IMG/VR virus record: IMGVR_UViG_3300032116_000148
Location: 1 to 64,000 of that record
From: a virus
Length of the DNA stretch: 64,000 nucleotides
Reading direction: 5' to 3' (one strand)
A program made the position numbers and the translations under genes. Within the stretch, counting starts at the first letter, position 1. Each line of letters begins with the position of its first letter. Shown here piece after piece: positions 32,522 to 38,751 of the stretch. The notes under the pieces were generated by a model. It was given only the letters and a program-made list of their open reading frames with translations, had not been told where the DNA came from and searched no databases.

Positions 32522-33187
32522 TTATTTCTTCTTTGTTGCTCCTACTGGAATTGGTGTGCCTACTGGATAAGGAGATCCCTCCTTAGCGGCAGTTACTGAT
32601 GTTTCTCCGTTCTTTACCGGAATTGCAATGCGTAAAGGTACTGCATCTTCATTTAGAGGACCGTATACTTTAGCAAGAACAATGCCTGTCGAAGTTGTAT
32701 CAAAAATGACACCTGGCATCGCAAACATGTTGCTTTCGCTCGTTTCAGGTTTGCTCATGTCAATGATGAAAGATCGATTTACTGGGTGCATCATTTCCCA
32801 TTCTTTAGATTCAGGATTGAATTGAGGAATGAGAGTAGTTGAATCATAGTACCAGAAGAAAGACCAGACTGTCTTGTCTGTTCCATCAGGAGTCTGGAAG
32901 TTGTCTTCCACGTTGAAATCTCCCCATGTTCCACCACTGCCGTTCATTGCTAAGTTTGCAATAGAAGGGCCGTCAAGAACAGGACAGATGGCGCAGCCTT
33001 CTTGGAATTCTTTCCCTTGTACGATGATTGTTTTACCAGTCGGTACTGCTGCAGATGCTCCACAAAATGCAAATTTGCCTTCGTGAATTCTGAGTACGCT
33101 TTTTTCAGGAGCTTGTACCGTTGTAGATTCAGTGTTGCAGCTGGCCAGTAATAGAGCAGCTGCTAATGTAAATAGTATTTGCTTCAT
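32522..33187 (-). CDS. Phage-encoded lipoprotein
   Basis: 221 residues. MKQILFTLAAALLLASCNTE is a clear lipoprotein signal peptide with lipobox LAS-C (Cys17). The mature part has three further Cys (CGAS and CAICP types), Trp- and aromatic-rich strands and a Gly/Pro-rich C-terminus. It would be anchored in the host envelope. Phage lipoproteins often act in superinfection exclusion or receptor blocking, but no family was recognised. Placement between capsid-targeted genes is odd, since it would be made in the infected cell and not packaged. Confidence 0.7.
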   Translation of the reverse strand: MKQILFTLAAALLLASCNTESTTVQAPEKSVLRIHEGKFAFCGASAAVPTGKTIIVQGKEFQEGCAICPVLDGPSIANLAMNGSGGTWGDFNVEDNFQTPDGTDKTVWSFFWYYDSTTLIPQFNPESKEWEMMHPVNRSFIIDMSKPETSESNMFAMPGVIFDTTSTGIVLAKVYGPLNEDAVPLRIAIPVKNGETSVTAAKEGSPYPVGTPIPVGATKKK

Positions 33188-33196
33188 ATATGTGAT

Positions 33197-33409
33197 TTAG
33201 AATGTGCTGTCCATGATGATTTTCTGCACATCATCAATTAAGATATTTCTGACAAAAGGATTCAGATACTTCTTTTTGACGAGATCATCTACGATGACCA
33301 TAGCGAGTACTTTTGCGCCAGACGGTTTGTCGCGACCTGCAATTTGAACAGAAGCTTCATCTAATTTAGGCTCATTAGAGAAGTCCTCGAGTGTTAAAAT
33401 GTTTTTCAT
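33197..33409 (-). CDS. Small capsid-targeted protein (CTS family)
   Basis: 70 residues. Leader MKNILTLEDFSNEPKLDEAS with an LDE-A protease-like site at residues 16-19. The mature 51 residues (ASVQIAGRDKPSGAKVLAMV, then VDDLVKKKYLNPFVRNILID) match in pattern the module after LNE-G in the 31393-32520 protein, so this looks like its single-domain version. Function unknown. Confidence 0.6.
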   Translation of the reverse strand: MKNILTLEDFSNEPKLDEASVQIAGRDKPSGAKVLAMVIVDDLVKKKYLNPFVRNILIDDVQKIIMDSTF

Positions 33410-33413
33410 AAAA

Positions 33414-33755
33414 TTAAATTCTTTTTCCTAAGTGAAATCCAATGGCTGCTCCGACTAATCGGCTGGTAAAGAGATCGAATAAAAGACCCTTTTCAACTCC
33501 TAATGCGTTCGCCACAATTTTGCCGACTCCCTGCCCTAGAGCAAATCCAGTTAGTCCACCGAGAATAGAACCGATGAAACCCTCGTTAGTGAGCTCTCGT
33601 TCTAATTGTTCTAAAGTATAACCTTCATCTTGGGCCTTCTTAATGAAAGCAGCTACTGCCTCGTCTATCGCGTTCTGATCGACAGATTCGTTCATCACAG
33701 CTTCCAAATCTTGAAAGTCTTCTTTTTCTCCAATGAATTCTTTGAATGTCTGCAT
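33414..33755 (-). CDS. Capsid-targeted protein with glycine-zipper membrane segment
   Basis: 113 residues. Leader MQTFKEFIGEKED is the one closest to the T4 internal-protein leader (MKTYQEFIAE), with IGE as protease-like site. After a helical spacer (with LTNE-G) comes a Gly-rich hydrophobic hairpin: GFIGSILGGLTGFALGQGVG, then SRLVGAAIGFHLGKR. GxxxG spacing suggests a glycine zipper that inserts in membranes. It could help DNA or cargo cross the host envelope. The ATATATAGA element is only 4 bases before the ATG. Confidence 0.6.
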   Translation of the reverse strand: MQTFKEFIGEKEDFQDLEAVMNESVDQNAIDEAVAAFIKKAQDEGYTLEQLERELTNEGFIGSILGGLTGFALGQGVGKIVANALGVEKGLLFDLFTSRLVGAAIGFHLGKRI

Positions 33756-33759
33756 AATG

Positions 33760-33768
33760 TCTATATAT
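33760..33768 (-). promoter_or_regulatory. ATATATAGA element immediately before a capsid-targeted gene
   Basis: Minus-strand AAATATATAGACATTATG: the 9-mer overlaps the stop of the upstream gene and ends 4 bases before the ATG. If it is a -10 element, the message would be almost leaderless. Confidence 0.4.
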
Positions 33769-34323
33769 TTACTGAAATTCTAGGTTGACTCTGAGATTGT
33801 TGTAGACGAAAGTGACCTCAAATGTCTTGAACTCTGGTGAGTTAGTTGAGAAGTTCAGGTTGAGATCAGGTATGCTCTGAAAGAGGACCCTGTCAAGGAA
33901 GATGGTGACGAGTATGTTGCCTTCACCGTCTATCATCTGAAGCCTGAATCCGTCTGGCAGATAAGGTCTCTTTTCTTTGAAGTCATAATAGTATTGGAAG
34001 ATCTCGTACATCATCCAGTAATTGAAGTGTCCGTCAAAAAGCTGCATACCGACTGTGAGCTCTTTGGCGAAGAGTTCAGTAACCGGTAAAGAACTTCTGT
34101 ATTGTCTCTTAGTTCCTGGAAAATCGACCTGTTCAACCGGATCAAAAGAAAAGCTGGGAATAGTCACAGACTGAACTGAATAGTTCAGGAGCTCTATCGG
34201 TTCGCTGATGATGTTTCCAGGAATGCGGTTCATGTATCGAGAGTACTTGGCCGCGATCTCCGCTGGAACGAAAGACTTCGGAAAATTGAATCTGAATTGA
34301 TTGCTCTTAGCTGTCTGTAACAT
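33769..34323 (-). CDS. Tail-tube-fold protein (gp19/gp54-like)
   Basis: 184 residues. The pattern fits tail tube proteins: N-terminal FRFNFPKSF strand, IELLNYSVQSVTIPSFSF, a strand pair with KELTVGMQLFDGHFNYWMMYEIF (helix), FRLQMIDGEGNILVTIFLDR, and the final TFEVTFVYNNLRVNLEF. T4 gp19 ends in a comparable TFEVTLALDYWE. It could be the tail tube itself or a tube-initiator like gp54. It is the last tail gene before the capsid-targeted block. Confidence 0.55.
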   Translation of the reverse strand: MLQTAKSNQFRFNFPKSFVPAEIAAKYSRYMNRIPGNIISEPIELLNYSVQSVTIPSFSFDPVEQVDFPGTKRQYRSSLPVTELFAKELTVGMQLFDGHFNYWMMYEIFQYYYDFKEKRPYLPDGFRLQMIDGEGNILVTIFLDRVLFQSIPDLNLNFSTNSPEFKTFEVTFVYNNLRVNLEFQ

Positions 34324-35051
34324 TATGCTTCAATTATTCTTCTAACAAATCCTCTTCGTCTTCTAGCCGCAGCCTCAGATGCTGGAACTCCTTCCACCGG
34401 AGTCGGAACTACTACATTCGCCTTTTTCTCCATTTCCATGACGTCTTTTGGTGCACTTTCGCCTGGAGGAATGAGACCTTCTTTCGTTAATCCGCTAGTC
34501 TTCAAAGATGAGAGCTTAGCTAAATTAGCGTTCAGAGTCGTTTCAAGAGAGACTTTCTCGGCTTCTTTTGAATTCACTGCAGATGCGAGAGACTCGATCT
34601 CGGCCAAAAGAGAAGCTCTTTCAGTTTCTAGAGATGCTATTTTAGAAGTGTTAGCCTGTACCGTTTGATTGATGCCTATTGATAGAGCATTGTAATCGTT
34701 CTCTGCGCTCTTTTCAAATAGATCCCAAGTTCCAGTAAAGATGACAGTTTCGTCAGATGTTCCGTCAGGATAATCTCTGATCACTGAGATCAAAAAATTC
34801 TTCGTCTTTATCTTTCTAGCCTGTTGAGCATCGTAAGAAAGAACTATGAAATTGACTTCTCCTTGTTGAGCACTAGTCTGTCCGAAAAGCGGAGAAGACT
34901 TTACTCTCACTGCGTAAGTATCAGAATCTTTGAAAGTGAGGTATGCTTCTCTGTACACTGACAGATCAGTAGCAACTCTCACTCCATTGAGCTGAGACTC
35001 TATGGTAAAGAGAAAGAAATTATCAAAAGGGCTCAATAATATGTCTATCAT
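34323..35051 (-). CDS. Tail/fibre protein with N-terminal beta domain and coiled coil
   Basis: 242 residues. The N-terminal about 115 residues (REAYLTFKDSDTYAVRVKSS, EVNFIVLSYDAQQARKIK, ETVIFTGTWDLFEKS) form a beta-sandwich like the BppU-type base domains. A trimeric-looking coiled coil follows (SKIASLETERASLLAEIESL) and a basic tail RRRRGFVRRI. The next gene has the same arrangement, so the two are probably distant paralogues that share an attachment site. Confidence 0.6.
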   Translation of the reverse strand: MIDILLSPFDNFFLFTIESQLNGVRVATDLSVYREAYLTFKDSDTYAVRVKSSPLFGQTSAQQGEVNFIVLSYDAQQARKIKTKNFLISVIRDYPDGTSDETVIFTGTWDLFEKSAENDYNALSIGINQTVQANTSKIASLETERASLLAEIESLASAVNSKEAEKVSLETTLNANLAKLSSLKTSGLTKEGLIPPGESAPKDVMEMEKKANVVVPTPVEGVPASEAAARRRRGFVRRIIEA

Positions 35052-35052
35052 C

Positions 35053-36396
35053 TTAAAGCTCTACTTCTCCGATTAGATCGGTTATTTTTGTTTGTGGATC
35101 TACGTCTCTAGCGTAGACCACATATTTGTAATAGTAATTGTCGCCTCCGCCTAGGTAATAAGCTGTTGCACTTTGGTTGGACGAAGAGTATTCGACAGGT
35201 GGTTCTTTCACCGGATCAGTTCCGATCATGATCTTAAACTGTTCCTTGGCATCAAATTGATCCAATCTCTTATCAACGAGAACCATTAGATTTGCCTTTC
35301 CTGGTGCAGGCCGGCCGCCTTCACTGTCTTTGATAGTGAACCAAGAATCATCTATGTAGCTAGCAGACTTCGTCGTTCCAAAAGCCAGCTTTGCAGTTTT
35401 TGCATCAGCGTAGATCCAAGCAAACTTTCTTACCGTTACTTTCTCTTTAGTATCCTCAAGCTCCAGAGTGTAGTTGACTTGATATTTCTTCTTAGCAGCT
35501 GCAGCTGCTAGACCTGCGATAGGATTAAGAACAAAGGCAATTGCTCCGATAGGATTTTTAAAGAATGATCCGACTTTCTTGAAGAAAGGGACTTTCTGTT
35601 TAGACTCAACGATCTTGGCTTTTCTCCTCTTCATCTTCTTAGCCTGCTGTTCTTCTTGAGCCTTCTGCTGTTCTGCCGCGGCTTCAGCTGTAGCCTCAGC
35701 CTCGACGGCTTGAGCTTCTTTCTCCTTCTCGATCTTAGACTCAATCTGAGTAATCTCTTCGCTGGCTAAGCCTATTTGATTTTTTAGATCTGCTATGATG
35801 ACGTCTAACTGAACAGATCTTGCTGTTAGATTAGCTTTTCTCTTTTTGAGTTCGTCCACTTCTTTTTGCAACAGATCCACCTGCGTTTGAGAAGATTCTG
35901 CACTAGCTCTGAGTATCTGAAGCCTCTGAGAATATGTTACTCTTTCAGGTTCATTAGATTTCTGCCAAACTCCAGCATATAAAACCGTTTCGTTCACCAC
36001 TGCTGCTCCGACAGAGACTGCAGTAGATACGAAGAAGTATCTGTTAGTGAGTTGAAATATGGCCGAGCTCTGATCTTTGGTGATCTTAAAAACTGCTTGA
36101 CCGACAGCTTTATTGATATTAGCTACGTCTTGCAAAGAAGGAACTTTCACCTGTCTTTGATCGTCAATGAAAGTGAGATAGACTTGGCCGGCTCCTGTGA
36201 GATCAGTTTCTTCTAGAGAATTATCAGGAAGCCTTTGTGAAAAATCGAACATTACATAGCTGTCGAAATCAGGTATCACCAGAGTTCCGTCTCCAGGTAA
36301 AAATTCCGAAGTGTTAGGCGTCGTCGGTTGGACCAAGAAAGTGTAAGCCTTGTTGGTAGTTACTGTTAAACTGTCTGTCCTAATTGTGTTAGCCAC
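35053..36396 (-). CDS. Larger paralogue-like tail protein with coiled coil and hydrophobic segment
   Basis: 447 residues. The N-terminal beta domain (QVYLTFIDDQRQVKVPSL, FQLTNRYFFVSTAVSVGAAV, ETVLYAGVWQKSN) parallels the 34323-35051 protein. A long coiled coil (about 165-260) is followed by a Lys-rich stretch and a small hydrophobic segment NPIGAIAFVLNPIAGLAAAA, then a C-terminal beta domain with Tyr-rich YYLGGGDNYYYKYVVYARD. Likely part of a fibre or baseplate appendage. It overlaps the upstream structural gene by 8 bases. Confidence 0.6.
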   Translation of the reverse strand: MANTIRTDSLTVTTNKAYTFLVQPTTPNTSEFLPGDGTLVIPDFDSYVMFDFSQRLPDNSLEETDLTGAGQVYLTFIDDQRQVKVPSLQDVANINKAVGQAVFKITKDQSSAIFQLTNRYFFVSTAVSVGAAVVNETVLYAGVWQKSNEPERVTYSQRLQILRASAESSQTQVDLLQKEVDELKKRKANLTARSVQLDVIIADLKNQIGLASEEITQIESKIEKEKEAQAVEAEATAEAAAEQQKAQEEQQAKKMKRRKAKIVESKQKVPFFKKVGSFFKNPIGAIAFVLNPIAGLAAAAAKKKYQVNYTLELEDTKEKVTVRKFAWIYADAKTAKLAFGTTKSASYIDDSWFTIKDSEGGRPAPGKANLMVLVDKRLDQFDAKEQFKIMIGTDPVKEPPVEYSSSNQSATAYYLGGGDNYYYKYVVYARDVDPQTKITDLIGEVEL

Positions 36397-37765
36397 CTAT
36401 GTTCTCATTTACTGTTAGTGTCACCGGTGAGATTCTAGCGAGGACCGTCGATCTGTCTCTATAGACAGTGTTGATCACCACTTGCGTCTGAACCGGAGAA
36501 TTGGCCACCTGGCCGGTCGTATTTTGTTGGACGTTGACAGTGTCACCTCCGATTATTATCTGAGTCTTACTGTCATCCACTACTTTATTGTATACTTTAA
36601 CGACTTCAGGAACTTTTCCGAGATAGATCTTAGATAGTTTTCTACCATAGACTCCTACGTCCCTAGAAGTTATTGTTGCGTTTCTGATGATCTGTTCTTG
36701 AGAATCTCTGTTTACTATTCTCAAGATATAATCGATAGTGAAACTGACTGCCACTGATGAGTTCATCACTACAGGTCTGTAGATCGTAGGCAGATCATAG
36801 TCGTCTGTCTGCGTGATCATCTGTGAAGCAGTGGTTACGAATCTCGTTCCTATCTGCTCTTTCAAATCTATCTGGTGGATCGCGATCCAATTTCCATTAG
36901 GTTGAGCATTAAGGCTTGCCATGAAATTTGCGAAGATCTGACCATTATATTCTCCGTAGAGTTCAAAATAATCTCCTGATGAAGATTGTTCTATCACTGC
37001 TACTAAGAGATTAAAAGGATCTGTCTGAGGCAGAGCCACAGTATTTAGAGTTCTAGTGTCATAGACAGGGAAGCCTTGCTCTTTGACAGTTTTGTAGATA
37101 CCAAATGCTGTTATATTGATCGTTGAAGTCTTGATGAAGCCTTTTCCTTGAGTCAATCTGTAGCCTAGCCCATTGGTGTTGCTAGGTGCTGCGTAAAATC
37201 CGTCTATCAGATATTTGAGAGCAGGTATCTTGATCTCGATGTAAGTAGAATAGAGTCTTTCGCCAATCATGAAAGGGCGAGGATTTAATGTCGGAGTATC
37301 GCTCTTGAGATAAACTCTAGACATGAGAAAAGAATTTACAGAATCTCTTCTCTGATATCCTATCTGAAAGATCAATCCGTCGTAATTGTCAAAATTGAAC
37401 CCTGCCGCAAAATGGACTTTGATGGAGTCGTAGATTACGCTTACTTGCGGAACGAATGTCTGTAGAACTTGGCTGTTTGGAGTGAGCTCAGGATCTATGT
37501 CATTGTAAGAAATGCTTCTAGACGTTGTCAGTGAAGCAAACGTTGAATAGTTAGCATCAATAGGAACAGCTGAAACACTTCTGGTGTTTTCAGTCACAGC
37601 CGAATAAGTAGGTGGATTGAACAGAAAAGTGTTGTCAGTGTAACCGTCTGACATGATCTCTATCGGAAGAGTCCCTGTGGAATAAGTTAGCGGATCTGCT
37701 GGATCTGCATAGACATATTCAACCAGAGCGCCATCGTAGATCGGTATGAATCTTGAGCTTGTCAT
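36389..37765 (-). CDS. Tail or baseplate structural protein, unrecognised
   Basis: 458 residues, beta-rich and poor in charged runs, typical of phage tail proteins. Notable segments are SVIYDSIKVHFAAGFNFDNY, YSTYIEIKIPALKYLIDGF and a C-terminal VNTVYRD-type strand region with VTLTVNENIGG. No family recognised. It sits between the spanin-like pair and the coiled-coil tail proteins and is probably a virion protein. Confidence 0.55.
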   Translation of the reverse strand: MTSSRFIPIYDGALVEYVYADPADPLTYSTGTLPIEIMSDGYTDNTFLFNPPTYSAVTENTRSVSAVPIDANYSTFASLTTSRSISYNDIDPELTPNSQVLQTFVPQVSVIYDSIKVHFAAGFNFDNYDGLIFQIGYQRRDSVNSFLMSRVYLKSDTPTLNPRPFMIGERLYSTYIEIKIPALKYLIDGFYAAPSNTNGLGYRLTQGKGFIKTSTINITAFGIYKTVKEQGFPVYDTRTLNTVALPQTDPFNLLVAVIEQSSSGDYFELYGEYNGQIFANFMASLNAQPNGNWIAIHQIDLKEQIGTRFVTTASQMITQTDDYDLPTIYRPVVMNSSVAVSFTIDYILRIVNRDSQEQIIRNATITSRDVGVYGRKLSKIYLGKVPEVVKVYNKVVDDSKTQIIIGGDTVNVQQNTTGQVANSPVQTQVVINTVYRDRSTVLARISPVTLTVNENIGG

Positions 37766-37768
37766 GTT

Positions 37769-38188
37769 TTATCTTGAGATAAGAAGAAATCCAAGACCGA
37801 GCATAGCTCCGCCTGAAATGATCTTCGTGAATTTATTTTTGACTTTCTCTTTCCTTAAAGCTTTTTCCAAAGATTTAGAATAGTCTTCTTGGATTTTGAA
37901 CTTCTCTCTTTCAGCATCAATGATCATCAGATAGTTGCTTTCCTTCTGTTTCATCGTGGTGATGATGCTGTCTTTTAAAGAGACTTTGAGTTCTGTCTCT
38001 TTCAATTGGACCTCGGTCAGTTCTAAAGTCTTAATAGCTTCATCGCCTCTCAACAAATCTTTGACGATCAGTTTGACTACAGGAATCGGAAAACACTTAA
38101 CGGGGGTTTTCGTAGTATCCGTAGCGGACTGTGAAAAAGCTGTCAAGCTGATAATCATTATAGCTATTAACAGAACTAATTTTTTCAT
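37769..38188 (-). CDS. Secreted coiled-coil protein with C-terminal hydrophobic end (outer spanin-like)
   Basis: 139 residues. MKKLVLLIAIMIISLTAFSQ is a signal peptide of Bacteroidota style, with cleavage probably after TAFS. A coiled coil follows (LTEVQLKETELKVSLKDS) and the chain ends in a hydrophobic stretch IISGGAMLGLGFLLISR. There is no lipobox. The first 92 bases overlap the preceding membrane-protein gene in another frame, as in Rz/Rz1 pairs. It might be the outer partner of a two-component spanin that fuses the envelope at lysis; without lipidation this remains an inference. Confidence 0.55.
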   Translation of the reverse strand: MKKLVLLIAIMIISLTAFSQSATDTTKTPVKCFPIPVVKLIVKDLLRGDEAIKTLELTEVQLKETELKVSLKDSIITTMKQKESNYLMIIDAEREKFKIQEDYSKSLEKALRKEKVKNKFTKIISGGAMLGLGFLLISR

Positions 38189-38498
38189 GGTAGATCTCTT
38201 TAATTGTTGTCTTTTGAGATTTTATCTCGGTGATACGGGTATCGACTTGATTTATCTCTTCTCCGTATTCTTCTATTTTTACATCCAGCTCTTTTTGATT
38301 TTCTTCAATTGCTTCAATGTGAACATTCAAAGAGTCAATGGCTTGTTTAGATTCTGCGCTCATTTCGACTTTAGGCGTCAAAACAAAGACTATCCAATAG
38401 AGGACGAAAAGCCCGAGAGCTGCGTAACCTAAAAATTTGTAATTCTTCTTAACGAAGTCTAAGACTGCGCTAGAAGCTTGTTTTACTTTTTGTGTCAT
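38097..38498 (-). CDS. Inner-membrane anchored periplasmic coiled-coil protein (inner spanin-like)
   Basis: 133 residues. A basic N-terminus precedes one membrane segment, FLGYAALGLFVLYWIVFVL (about 23-41), followed by a periplasmic coiled coil (AIDSLNVHIEAIEENQKELD). This is the N-in, C-out plan of Rz-type inner spanins. It overlaps the next gene by 92 bases out of frame and the previous one by 4 bases. T4's PseT.2/PseT.3 spanins have comparable topology. No holin or endolysin is visible nearby. Confidence 0.55.
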   Translation of the reverse strand: MTQKVKQASSAVLDFVKKNYKFLGYAALGLFVLYWIVFVLTPKVEMSAESKQAIDSLNVHIEAIEENQKELDVKIEEYGEEINQVDTRITEIKSQKTTIKEIYHEKISSVNSYNDYQLDSFFTVRYGYYENPR

Positions 38499-38740
38499 AC
38501 TACTTCTTCTTTTAGGACTTCAAGAAGATAATCTGCATTGATCTTCTCTGTTCCGTAAATGAGTCTTAGAGTGTTGATGAAAGCTTTTTCATCTTCTCTA
38601 GTCATCATCATTTCATTCTGTAAAAAATCTATCTCTTTTTTGATGTCTTCGATTCTCTTTTGTGCTGAATCGATTTTAACATAAAGGGAATTGTAAGCAT
38701 ATACAAAATCCCTCGCTTTTTTCTTTTCTTCTGATGTCAT
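38495..38740 (-). CDS. Small helical coiled-coil protein
   Basis: 81 residues, almost wholly helical: DFVYAYNSLYVKIDSAQKRI, IEDIKKEIDFLQNEMM, then a short C-terminal helical domain (AFINTLRLIYGTEKINADYL). No membrane segment or signal. It is coupled to the inner spanin-like gene (ATGA overlap), so it could belong to the lysis group or be a tail accessory. Not recognised. Confidence 0.55.
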   Translation of the reverse strand: MTSEEKKKARDFVYAYNSLYVKIDSAQKRIEDIKKEIDFLQNEMMMTREDEKAFINTLRLIYGTEKINADYLLEVLKEEVV

Positions 38741-38751
38741 GTAATTTTTAT

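Noticed and set aside
37935-38432. 165-residue plus-strand frame with hydrophobic stretches
   Set aside because: Antisense to the spanin-like pair; the hydrophobic parts mirror coiled-coil Lys/Glu codons. No promoter or leader on the plus strand.
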